In this document: positions 8,028-16,003 of the stretch, piece after piece
Layout of the letters: each line of letters begins with the position of its first letter
Numbering within the stretch: the first letter of the stretch is position 1
Origin: JAHDBG01 sp963922685
GTDB lineage: Bacteria; Pseudomonadota; Gammaproteobacteria; Chromatiales; Chromatiaceae
Reading direction: 5' to 3'
Assembly (NCBI GenBank): GCA_963922685.1
Contig: CAWUJM010000002.1
Location: 1-64,000 of the forward strand
Length of the DNA stretch: 64,000 nt
Position numbers and translations under genes: made by a program
Notes under the pieces: model-generated
Databases searched by the model: none
Seen by the model: the letters and a program-made list of their open reading frames with translations, nothing else
What the model was told of the DNA's origin: nothing

Positions 8028-8801
8028 GTGATACGCCGGTTTTGTGCACTATGGCCAGGCGCTGCTGGCTGCTATGTGGTCTGCTGCCTCATCTGTTATA
8101 TCTGGTTGTCGTTATCTGTACAACATACTGCAGACGCATCCGACACCAGTCAACGCTATGGCCCGGTACAGAAGAATGAGACACTATGGCGCATCGCCAA
8201 CCGACTGCGCCCGCCGGACATCAGTACGGCGCAGATGGTTATTGCGCTACAACAGGCAAACCCACATGCCTTTGCCAACGGTGATATCCACCAGTTACTG
8301 GCAGGTGCTGTCCTGCAGATTCCACCACTGAATAAGATTCGCGACATCAGCTTGGCTGCTGCTGCCGCGCGATTGCAGGCTCGACCCGATCCGCCCGCCC
8401 CGCCTGTTACACTCGACACAATCCCACCTGATACCCTCTCCACGCAGATTAACCCGACTCACACTGACCAGGCGGGATCCATATCCCGGATATTTCTGGT
8501 CGGCAGTATCATCTGCTGTCTTGCGATATTGCTGATCGGCCTTGGTATATGGCGCAAACGGACACGCGAGCAGGCGTATCCGGCAACCTTTGTCACTTCT
8601 GCAACTCTTACACCGATCCCGGTTCCTGTCCGGGCACAACCTGACTGGCTGGCACCACCAGAGCAGGCAGCAACACCGGCGGCTGAGGTATTACCTGCTG
8701 CCGCAGAAGACCCGCTGATGTTAGTGCCGCCAGATGTCCCGCAGGAAGACACCAACCGGATAGCGGGTATTCAGGTGACTGAGCATCCCCACACTAAATG
8801 A
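8028..8801 (+). CDS. FimV-like membrane protein with LysM-type domain
   Basis: The region from about residue 44 (RYGPVQKNETLWRIANRLRP) to LLAGAVLQIP matches the N-terminal periplasmic domain of FimV/HubP proteins, a LysM-like peptidoglycan-binding module. A hydrophobic N-terminal segment acts as signal or anchor. A second transmembrane segment (IFLVGSIICCLAILLIGLGI) is followed by KR and a proline/alanine-rich acidic tail. I chose the GTG at 8028, 13 nt after the preceding stop, because upstream codons in this frame lie inside the carrier gene. At about 257 residues it lacks the long acidic region and C-terminal TPR domain of full FimV. Cell-pole or type IV pilus roles are known for the family only. 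Confidence 0.6.
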   Translation: MIRRFCALWPGAAGCYVVCCLICYIWLSLSVQHTADASDTSQRYGPVQKNETLWRIANRLRPPDISTAQMVIALQQANPHAFANGDIHQLLAGAVLQIPPLNKIRDISLAAAAARLQARPDPPAPPVTLDTIPPDTLSTQINPTHTDQAGSISRIFLVGSIICCLAILLIGLGIWRKRTREQAYPATFVTSATLTPIPVPVRAQPDWLAPPEQAATPAAEVLPAAAEDPLMLVPPDVPQEDTNRIAGIQVTEHPHTK

Positions 8802-8807
8802 CCTGAA

Positions 8808-9423
8808 GTGTCAGCATCTGAGCTGTATCGGAAAAGACGACGAGATATTGCTCATGACAACGCATGTCTGCCTCGCGCCACGGACCAGGCACACCAGACT
8901 TATCCTGATGACAGCCATCTTATGCTGCCTTTACCGGATGCTGTAGAAAAGGGTACAGGGGTAAAATCACGTACATCAGGTGGCACACTGGCCTGCATTG
9001 CAGAACATCACACATTACTGGATAACCTGCATCAGGCTAGTGTGGGTAATGTCAAAGACTATTATCGTTTTTATCAAACTGATATCCTGGCCTTCTACTT
9101 ACCAGACACTCACATACTTACCATAGCCACCGTGGAGTTTTAAGTGGGCTGGACACTCATACAAGATACGTCAGGGAAAAAAATATGGCGGGCTTCTGTG
9201 TATGCCGACCTCCAATATGACGAAATTAACAATTTGGCTCAATACGGGCAACCTCGCCATCCTTATCAGGAGACTCAATCCGCTCGTCGCTGCACTTTTC
9301 GGACCTGATCACTACAACCTGGAACCTGATCCCGATGTCCCCGGCGATACCATGGGACGTATAGATATCGAATATATTGGGCCTGGAAAACCCTTCAGAA
9401 CTCAGAATATTGTGCGCCGGTAA
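8808..9423 (+). pseudogene. Decayed gene of unknown function (stop plus frameshift)
   Basis: I do not recognise the family. An open stretch from 8808 to the TAA at 9141-9143 contains protein-like sequence (LPDAVEKGTG, SGGTLACIAEHH, KDYYRFYQTDILAFYLPDTH). Directly after that stop the same frame continues with equally protein-like sequence (GWTLIQDTSGKKIWRASVYADLQYDEINN). From about 9290 the sensible reading moves to another frame and ends GPDHYNLEPDPDVPG...IDIEYIGPGKPF at 9423. The simplest reading is one ancestral protein of about 200 residues broken by a nonsense mutation and a single-base indel. It follows the FimV-like gene by 6 nt. Confidence 0.55.
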
Positions 9424-9443
9424 GTGTCGATAACTTAGTGTTA

Positions 9444-9461
9444 CCCGGCATATCTTCCGGG
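9444..9461 (-). terminator. Short hairpin downstream of purN
   Basis: CCCGG/CCGGG with an 8-nt loop lies a few bases beyond the purN stop on the minus strand. The stem is short and lacks a T run, so its role as terminator is tentative. Confidence 0.3.
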
Positions 9462-9465
9462 ACTG

Positions 9466-10113
9466 TCAACGCCACTGTACCGGTTTATCTAATACTTCGC
9501 CATCTAGTATCGGCTGCTGGTGTGCATTCAGGCTGAGTCGCCTCGCGACCAGCCACTGCACAACGGCAGGATATAACTGATGCTCTGCTGCCTGTACCCG
9601 CGCTGCCAGTTGTTGCACATCATCTGTCGGTAGTACCTGGACTTCTGATTGTGCGATCACTGGCCCGCCGTCCAGAGTCGGCGTGACAAAATGCACACTG
9701 ACCCCATGCCGGGTAACACCGGCATCCAGTGCTCGCTGATGAGTACGCAGGCCCGGAAATGCCGGTAACAGGGACGGATGGATATTCAGCAGACGCCCGG
9801 TATACTGCGTGACAAATATCGGGGTCAGTACCCGCATAAAGCCCGCCAGCAGAATCAGATCAGGCGTATACACATTGATACATTGTGCGAGTGCCTGATC
9901 AAATGCAGCCCGATCAGCAAATCGGGTGTGATCCGTGACGTGGTGCGTTATGCCGGCGGCTGCGGCCCGTTGTAATCCATACGCACCGGGCCGGTTGCTG
10001 ATCACTGCGACCACCCGGGCCGCCAGTTGCCCGGCCCGGCACGCATCCAGTATCGCCTGCAGATTGGTTCCGTTGCCCGATATCAGCACCACCAGTCGGT
10101 AGGCATCAGGCAT
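9466..10113 (-). CDS. purN: Phosphoribosylglycinamide formyltransferase PurN
   Basis: It transfers the formyl group of 10-formyltetrahydrofolate to GAR in the third step of purine synthesis. The 215-residue product starts with VVLISGNGTNLQAILDA, the phosphate-binding region. It contains the formyltransferase active-site segment LLNIHPSLLPAFPGLRTHQRAL, with the catalytic Asn-His pair, and VHFVTPTLDGGPVIAQ, with the catalytic Asp. It overlaps the end of purM by 8 nt on the same strand, the usual purMN operon. Confidence 0.96.
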   Translation of the reverse strand: MPDAYRLVVLISGNGTNLQAILDACRAGQLAARVVAVISNRPGAYGLQRAAAAGITHHVTDHTRFADRAAFDQALAQCINVYTPDLILLAGFMRVLTPIFVTQYTGRLLNIHPSLLPAFPGLRTHQRALDAGVTRHGVSVHFVTPTLDGGPVIAQSEVQVLPTDDVQQLAARVQAAEHQLYPAVVQWLVARRLSLNAHQQPILDGEVLDKPVQWR

Positions 10114-11149
10114 ATACCACCTGCGGTTGCGCCATGTCGGTCGGTACGACCTGTCCCAGTCGGCACACGCTTTCGCCCGCTGCAGTCAGCAATGTTATCG
10201 CACGCTCTGCTGCGTTGGGTGCTACTGCCACTACCATCCCGATACCGCAATTGAAGGTACGTAACATTTCAGTGGTCGCTATTCTGCCGGTCTGCTGTAA
10301 CCAGCCAAACAGTTCCGGCCAGTCCCAGGCTGCGGTATCAATCTGTGCAGCATGGTATGTCGGCAACATACGCGGTACATTGTCGGTCAGCCCGCCACCG
10401 GTGATATGTGCCATGCCATGCACCTCCACCTGCGTCAGTAGTGTCAGTAGTGATTTCACATAGATTCGGGTGGGTGCCAGCAATGCATCGCTCAGTGGTT
10501 GTCCACCTACCCGCTGTTGCAGTTCTGTCTGGCTCACGGTCAGTATCTGGCGGATTAGCGAATAGCCATTCGCATGTGGCCCCGATGAGGCCAGGCCCAG
10601 CAGTACATCGCCGGCCTGAATGCGGGTCGGCTGTACCAGCTCAGTCTTTTCAACAATGCCGACCGCGAACCCGGCCAGATCGTATTCTTCTCCCGCATAC
10701 ATCCCCGGCATTTCTGCTGTTTCACCGCCAATCAGAGCGCAACCAGCCTGCACACAACCGTCTGCAATGCCCTGAATCACTGCTGCCGCGATCGGCACAC
10801 TGAGCTGACCCGTTGCATAATAGTCCAGAAAAAATAAGGGCTCGGCACCGGATACTACGATGTCATTGACACACATCGCGACCAGATCAATGCCGATGGT
10901 GTCGTGTTGCCGGCATTGCAGTGCAAGCTTCAGCTTGGTGCCAACGCCATCCGTGCCCGAAACCAGTACCGGTTGCTGATATCCGGTCGGTAGTTCAAAC
11001 AAGCCGCCAAAACCGCCCAGTTCGCCGGAGACGCCAGAACGTCTGGTACGTTGTACCCAAGGCTTGATTCGTTCTACCAGTGCATGGCCTGCGTCAATAT
11101 CCACACCCGCACCGGCGTAACTCAGTGCTGCATCTGTCTGTTCTGTCAT
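10106..11149 (-). CDS. purM: Phosphoribosylformylglycinamidine cyclo-ligase PurM
   Basis: It closes the imidazole ring to form AIR in the fifth step of purine synthesis, using ATP. I start it at ATG 11149 (MTEQTDAALSYAGAGVDIDAG) rather than ten codons upstream, because this gives the usual length of 347 residues and GGAGGAG lies upstream. Signatures are SYAGAGVDIDAGH, the glycine-rich GELGGFGGLFELP, SGTDGVGTKLKLA, GGETAEMPGMY and ITGGGLTDNVPR. The stop overlaps the purN start. Confidence 0.96.
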   Translation of the reverse strand: MTEQTDAALSYAGAGVDIDAGHALVERIKPWVQRTRRSGVSGELGGFGGLFELPTGYQQPVLVSGTDGVGTKLKLALQCRQHDTIGIDLVAMCVNDIVVSGAEPLFFLDYYATGQLSVPIAAAVIQGIADGCVQAGCALIGGETAEMPGMYAGEEYDLAGFAVGIVEKTELVQPTRIQAGDVLLGLASSGPHANGYSLIRQILTVSQTELQQRVGGQPLSDALLAPTRIYVKSLLTLLTQVEVHGMAHITGGGLTDNVPRMLPTYHAAQIDTAAWDWPELFGWLQQTGRIATTEMLRTFNCGIGMVVAVAPNAAERAITLLTAAGESVCRLGQVVPTDMAQPQVVYA

Positions 11150-11193
11150 GGCCTGTCTGTTCTCCTCCGAGTACCCCAACGTGCTGGTCCGGG

Positions 11194-12747
11194 CTAAGGC
11201 CGTTTAACGCTGACGGTCACCGGCCGACTGGTATTCCGGTCCACCAGATCCTGAAACGATGTTGTGGCACGGATTCTGTCCATACCGTAAGCCGTAAAGT
11301 GTTTATCGGAAAAATTTTCTTTCGCCAGCAGGGGGTTCGTATATATCTGTGTCAGCGCATCGTAAGCCACCATCGCAGTCTGCAGCTCTCCGGTCAGCGT
11401 ACGACCCCCCTGCTCTGCGAACAGCCCGACAGTCAGTTCCAGATGATCTATATCACTATACAATCTGCTGAGATCTGCATTCAGATCCGCGTTATTCGTC
11501 AGCTGATCAAATGAGTTTAACCGGGGCAGACCGAATCTGACACGATAGTCATTAAAGGATCTGAAGCGCCAGTCCCGCCCTTTATTGATCATGATCTGTT
11601 CTGTGGGCAGCATGAATGACGGTACATTATCCAGCGAGATCTCGCCAGCCACCTGCCTCGTTGCCGCTTCCAGCAGACTATTCAGGCCTTCTTCTGTCAG
11701 CAGATCGAAGTTGTTCACCGGGCTCTCATTTCTATCTGCAATCTGTAAGGTATCCGGTATCAGTCCATGCCAGCGGTAGATCAGATTGAATTCAGCTGCT
11801 ATCCAGGGTGTACGGTACCAGGTCTTCTTCTCTACGAACGAAGGATCCAGCAACAGGATATCCAGCCCGGCAATGTGATTCACATAATCTTCAATCACCA
11901 GCTTCATCAGGATGACGGTATTAATGATCCGGGCTGTGTGGAATAGCCGGTCATCGTCCCAGTCAGGATATCTGCTGGCCAGTTCATCGCAGATATTGTT
12001 GTGTTCCCGCAGAAACAGCGTACTCATCACCATATGCCCGACGATAAAATTACCTCGTTCCAGTCCGGTGGCAAAACACTTCGACTTCTGGCTGTCGCTG
12101 AACCCCCCGAAAATGCTGGTCATCCATGCCTTATCTTTTATGTAAGGCAGGTTCTGATAACAATGCTTTACCTGCCAGACGCCACGTTTATCCGTCTCAC
12201 CAAGATAATCCGGATATTCTTCGCCATTGATCTGCTGGCTGCTCAGCCTGCCGCCCTGACCTGAACGGAGCATCCAGGCGACCTCTTCATCATGGCCATA
12301 AATCTGTGCCAGATCAATATTATGGTTGGATGTGGTCTTTCTCGAATTGACGTGACTGGAGCGGAAAAAGCCATCGGTGAACCATTGTGCAAAAAACATA
12401 AAAAAGACGGAAGACCGACTTTCTTTCATGCCATGTTTTCTTTCGAACAGGGCTGTCACCTCACCATGAGGAAATTCAGGTGTTGCTTCATTCGGGGGCA
12501 GGGCCTGCAGAAAGCTGTCTTCTGCCGGTGCCAGGTGCCGGTCGAAGTAGGTCTTATCTGTGACGGTATGCCATGTCAGATAGTCGCTGGGTGGCGAGTT
12601 TACCTTATCCAGTGGTGACCACAGGCTGTAACTATGCGGCCTGGGTGTGGTCACTGAGGCCAGCCTGTCAGATGCGATTCTGTTTACAAGACGGGCAACG
12701 CCGGGGATGCGTCTGGCACACCCCAGTAACCGGATCAGAACAGACAT
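11194..12747 (-). CDS. Cyclooxygenase-like heme peroxidase (animal peroxidase superfamily)
   Basis: This 517-residue protein aligns by eye with the catalytic domain of animal prostaglandin G/H synthases. Matching blocks are FFMFFAQWFTDGFF (115-128), HNIDLAQIYG (142-151), STLFLREHNNICDEL (242-256), VIEDYVNHIAG (284-294), EFNLIYRWHGLIPD (319-332), RSFNDYRVRFGLPRLNSF and LYSDIDHLELTVGLFAEQ. Tyr324 corresponds to the cyclooxygenase radical tyrosine and His327 to the proximal heme ligand. At the distal site Gln121 is kept but the expected histidine is Asp125. There is no EGF domain; the N-terminal ~45 residues are basic and amphipathic, as in the membrane-binding region. A strong ribosome-binding site, CAGGAGGT, lies 6 nt before ATG. 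Bacterial relatives of PGHS are known. Substrate and product here are unknown. Confidence 0.85.
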   Translation of the reverse strand: MSVLIRLLGCARRIPGVARLVNRIASDRLASVTTPRPHSYSLWSPLDKVNSPPSDYLTWHTVTDKTYFDRHLAPAEDSFLQALPPNEATPEFPHGEVTALFERKHGMKESRSSVFFMFFAQWFTDGFFRSSHVNSRKTTSNHNIDLAQIYGHDEEVAWMLRSGQGGRLSSQQINGEEYPDYLGETDKRGVWQVKHCYQNLPYIKDKAWMTSIFGGFSDSQKSKCFATGLERGNFIVGHMVMSTLFLREHNNICDELASRYPDWDDDRLFHTARIINTVILMKLVIEDYVNHIAGLDILLLDPSFVEKKTWYRTPWIAAEFNLIYRWHGLIPDTLQIADRNESPVNNFDLLTEEGLNSLLEAATRQVAGEISLDNVPSFMLPTEQIMINKGRDWRFRSFNDYRVRFGLPRLNSFDQLTNNADLNADLSRLYSDIDHLELTVGLFAEQGGRTLTGELQTAMVAYDALTQIYTNPLLAKENFSDKHFTAYGMDRIRATTSFQDLVDRNTSRPVTVSVKRP

Positions 12748-12754
12748 ATCAGTA

Positions 12755-12770
12755 CCTCCTGAGTTGATAA
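12755..12770 (-). promoter_or_regulatory. Shared leader and ribosome-binding site of the cyclooxygenase-like gene
   Basis: Read on the minus strand this is TTATCAACTCAGGAGG, containing a strong Shine-Dalgarno sequence. Nearly the same string precedes the YfbU-like gene (24827-24840) and the PsiD-like decarboxylase (29381-29397). Confidence 0.45.
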
Positions 12771-12822
12771 ATGATAGAAATCCAATATCTGATGTTGTTC
12801 AGCTTCAGTAGCAGCGTGGATA

Positions 12823-14418
12823 TTACAGGCCCCACACGGTGATGACATGACCAACCTGATGTGCCGTGCGCTGCCAGATCCTGTCTGTCCATGTGACAGA
12901 CGCACGGCGATCAAAGATCAGCAGGTGTGCTTCATCCGCGTTACAGTGCCCGGCATAGTCTGCGGTTTGCTGCAATCCGGCCTGCAGGGTGGATTCCAGT
13001 GCGCCATATCGAATCTTCAGCTCCAGCACGATCCGTTGTATCTCGCCATGAAAGCCCGCCTGTTCGTCAACCGGCCATTCAATATATAAGTCGGTACGTT
13101 TGCGTCCGAGTCCATATTCACGGCTGATGCGTCCGCCACCGTTCACGATCCGTTGCAGAAATGCCTGTAGTAACAGCTGTGGTCCGGCTTCTTTGTATTC
13201 AGATTGTTGTATCCAGGCCTCGCTGTTTTCGCGGAAAAACTGCTGGAAGGCCTGTAGTAGCCGATTCATGTCCAGTCGTCGTTGTGACGTCAGATACCAC
13301 TTCTGCTCATGCGCAATCATCATCTGTTCAGACCAGATCAGTTCACGCGGTATCACTTCCTGATAAATCCGGTTAGCTATCTGCACTGCCGGCCTTAACG
13401 TGATCAATCCGAGATCAGCCACATATTGCAGGTCGTCATTGGGTAGTTTGTCATGCTGCGCCTCTCCGGCCAGTAGCGCAGTCACCACACGATGCACGCG
13501 CGGTTCCTTCAGCTTGTCAGTCAGCTGATCTAAGTGCGTCGCGTGTGACTGGATCAGTGCTTCCCGGGCGGTCCGGTAGTCTTCCAGAGAGATTGGTATC
13601 TGCGGATCGGTCAGATGCGGCATCTCGTTCGTCAGTTGGTAACCCAGCGCATTCACCAGCCAGGGCTGGCCCTGAGTGTCCTGCCATAATTCGGGAAAGA
13701 TATCGTCTGCAAACACCTGCCCTGTCGTCTGCGTATGTTGCTGCCACAGTGCAGCCACTTCCTGTGCTGTGAAGTTGCCCAGTTGCAGTGAGGTCGTTTT
13801 GATATTAAATGCGGAACCGCCGGTAATGATTTCCTGATCTCTGATCCGGATGCGATAATCGCGGACATCGCGTACTCCGCACAGGATAATCGCAACCGGA
13901 AAGGCCGCTGGTCGCTGCGCATAGCCGCTCCGGATCTGACGCAGTACCGAGATCAGGGTATCCCCGATCAGTGCATCCACTTCATCGAGGATCAGAACTA
14001 CTGGCAGATCAACATGCCGGACCCACAGGTTGAGTAACCGGGTTAGTGCCTGCCCTGCGCCCTGCTGTAGCGCCGATTCTGCCTGCTGTAGCATAAAGTC
14101 ATCTTGCAGGTCATTTTCAGCATAATTCGCCAGTGCGTAACAGACTGTGCGGATCGCCTCGTTCAGATCACCACGCCATGCCTGGGCGGCCTCAATGTTG
14201 GCATACAATGCGCGGTACTCGCCCTGTTGATTCAGATGCTCCGTCAGTGCCAGTAAGCAGGTTGTTTTTCCGGTCTGGCGCGGCGCGTGCAGGACAAAGT
14301 AGCGTTGCTGAGCAATCAGTCGCTCCACCTTCGCCAGATCCATCCGCGTCAGCGGATCAATCATATAGTTCAGGTGTGGCACTGAAGGCCCGGCATCATT
14401 AAAGAACAAGGGTGTCAT
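12823..14418 (-). CDS. AAA ATPase with C-terminal PD-(D/E)XK-like domain, copy 1
   Basis: Function unknown. The N-terminal half is an AAA-like ATPase: Walker A APRQTGKTT (about residues 45-53), Walker B VVLILDEVDAL (about 140-150) and a sensor-like IILCGVRDVRDYR. The C-terminal part has the order RTDLYIEWP, then IVLELKIR, then HLLIFDRR. This is the D...ExK pattern of PD-(D/E)XK nuclease folds. I chose ATG 14418 over the GTG three codons upstream because the paralogue at 40307-41908 starts MPLFFN where this one starts MTPLFFN. The two copies are very similar along their whole length (both begin with ...IDPL.RMD). Such proteins are frequent in large sulfur bacteria and cyanobacteria, often in variable regions. 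Confidence 0.75.
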   Translation of the reverse strand: MTPLFFNDAGPSVPHLNYMIDPLTRMDLAKVERLIAQQRYFVLHAPRQTGKTTCLLALTEHLNQQGEYRALYANIEAAQAWRGDLNEAIRTVCYALANYAENDLQDDFMLQQAESALQQGAGQALTRLLNLWVRHVDLPVVLILDEVDALIGDTLISVLRQIRSGYAQRPAAFPVAIILCGVRDVRDYRIRIRDQEIITGGSAFNIKTTSLQLGNFTAQEVAALWQQHTQTTGQVFADDIFPELWQDTQGQPWLVNALGYQLTNEMPHLTDPQIPISLEDYRTAREALIQSHATHLDQLTDKLKEPRVHRVVTALLAGEAQHDKLPNDDLQYVADLGLITLRPAVQIANRIYQEVIPRELIWSEQMMIAHEQKWYLTSQRRLDMNRLLQAFQQFFRENSEAWIQQSEYKEAGPQLLLQAFLQRIVNGGGRISREYGLGRKRTDLYIEWPVDEQAGFHGEIQRIVLELKIRYGALESTLQAGLQQTADYAGHCNADEAHLLIFDRRASVTWTDRIWQRTAHQVGHVITVWGL

Positions 14419-14427
14419 CGCATTCAC

Positions 14428-14896
14428 TCATTCTGCTGCACCACTTAACCTGATCCAGATCAAGGTGGTCGATACGGCGTATCCACTACGAGGCGAACCG
14501 CAGATTCAGCGGCAGCACGGAACAGATACCCTGCCCCCTGTCAGGCCAGCGCGGATGCCGCTCTGTTCTGCGTCCTGAGTGCTGCGCCGGATAATCCGGT
14601 CACATGTCCTCCGGGTAACCGCTCATTGCAGCTGAATGGTCGCCTGATCAGGGTGCCGGATGCCAGTCTGCTGGCTGGTATTGGCATTCTGCTGGCGACG
14701 CGGCATTATGTCCATAACCTGTTTCCTCAGACGGCTATCCTGCGCACCTTAGGCATGACCCGCCGCCCAGGTACTTCGGTGCCGAAACTGCCGGGTCTGG
14801 TCAGCCTCGCCGGTACCGGTGTCGACCTGACATCTGGCTACCAGCCATCGCTGCCCCCGATGGTGTCGGCGTAACGCGTTAATTCAGAGACCAGCG
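14428..14896 (+). other. Gene-poor stretch with a possible permease-gene remnant
   Basis: No convincing intact gene is present in these 470 nt. An open frame, readable from about 14521 with a TTG at 14626, ends at 14874. Its segment LLAGIGILLATRHY...TAILRTLGMTRR resembles the TAILRTLGASRRQ region of FtsX/YbbP-type ABC permeases, but the rest does not. It may be a fragment of a lost permease gene or chance. Confidence 0.25.
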
Positions 14897-15928
14897 ATGC
14901 AGATAACAAAACAGCAGTTAGGTGACGCCGTACAGCACCGCATCATTTCATCTGAGCAGGCGGCGGCCCTGTATGATTTTCTGACAGTGCAGTCTCAGGA
15001 TATGCCGAAATTCAGTTTCACGCATGTCCTTTATTATGCTGGTGGGCTGATCGCGATTGGCGCGATGACGCTGTTTATGAATCTCGGCTGGGAATCCTTC
15101 GGGGGTGCCGGTATCGTATCAATCGCAGTACTGTATGCTGCCATTGGCCTGAAGATCACACATACCTTGTCAGCCAGAAATCTGGTTATTCCGGCTGGCA
15201 TTTGTGCAACATTTGTCGTTTGTCTGACCCCGTTGGCGATTTATGGCCTGCAGCAATGGTTGGGTGTCTGGCCGGATGACAGTGTTTACCGGGACTATCA
15301 CAGACATATCCGCTGGCACTGGCTATATATGGAGCTTGGTACCTTAGTCGTGGGGGCTATAATGATCTGGTGGTACCAGTATCCCTTTCTGGTGATGCCG
15401 GTTGCCGTCACGCTCTGGTATATGACGATGGATATTGCAGCCATGCTTGCAGGTGGCGATATCACATGGGAACTCAGAACATCCGTATCGTTATATACCG
15501 GCCTGCTGCTGATCGGTCTCGCTGTTCTGGTGGATCTCCGGTCCCGGTATCAGGCTGACTACGCATTCTGGATTTATCTGGCTGGTGTGCTCGCATTCTG
15601 GGGTGCCTTGTCTTTACAAACCTCTGATAGCGAACTGGCAAAATTCATGTATTTCTGTATCAATCTCGCGATGACAGGCACCGGTGTGCTGCTGACCCGC
15701 AGGGTCTTCGTGGTGTTCGGCGCACTTGGCAGTTGTGGTTATCTTGGCTATCTGGCATCCGATGTGTTCAGCGATAGCTGGTTATTTCCGGTTACACTGA
15801 CGGCCATCGGGCTGGGTACCATTTATCTCGGCATTCTCTGGCAGAAGCACGAACAGACCATCACCCGCAAGACGAGGTTATTACTTCCTGTACCAGTCAG
15901 ACAGCTGCTGGACGTAAGGACGGTATAG
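14897..15928 (+). CDS. Polytopic membrane protein, DUF2157-like
   Basis: The N-terminal ~35 residues (ITKQQLGDAVQHRIISSEQAAALYDFL) are a soluble helical segment like the start of DUF2157 proteins. About nine or ten transmembrane helices follow, the first being LYYAGGLIAIGAMTLFMNLGW. A loop with several Trp and Tyr residues lies between helices (PDDSVYRDYHRHIRWHWLYMELG). The short basic C-terminus is cytoplasmic by the positive-inside rule. There are no catalytic motifs. It is followed by mfd after 75 nt. Function unknown. Confidence 0.6.
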   Translation: MQITKQQLGDAVQHRIISSEQAAALYDFLTVQSQDMPKFSFTHVLYYAGGLIAIGAMTLFMNLGWESFGGAGIVSIAVLYAAIGLKITHTLSARNLVIPAGICATFVVCLTPLAIYGLQQWLGVWPDDSVYRDYHRHIRWHWLYMELGTLVVGAIMIWWYQYPFLVMPVAVTLWYMTMDIAAMLAGGDITWELRTSVSLYTGLLLIGLAVLVDLRSRYQADYAFWIYLAGVLAFWGALSLQTSDSELAKFMYFCINLAMTGTGVLLTRRVFVVFGALGSCGYLGYLASDVFSDSWLFPVTLTAIGLGTIYLGILWQKHEQTITRKTRLLLPVPVRQLLDVRTV

Positions 15929-16003
15929 TATCTCTGCAGCATGCCGTTCAAACGCCAACGGCGTCATGTGACCTGCACCAGACTCTGATTATTTATACGC
16001 TAT

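Noticed and set aside
14440..14475. AACCTGATCCAGATCAAGGTGG looked like the conserved 3' part of a TPP riboswitch
   Set aside because: The upstream CTGAGA element and the P1 pairing are missing, and the string simply forms a small local inverted repeat. No thiamine gene is adjacent.
14626..14874. An 82-residue open frame as a real gene
   Set aside because: It starts at TTG with no ribosome-binding site and only one short motif looks protein-like. I list it as a possible remnant within a gene-poor stretch.
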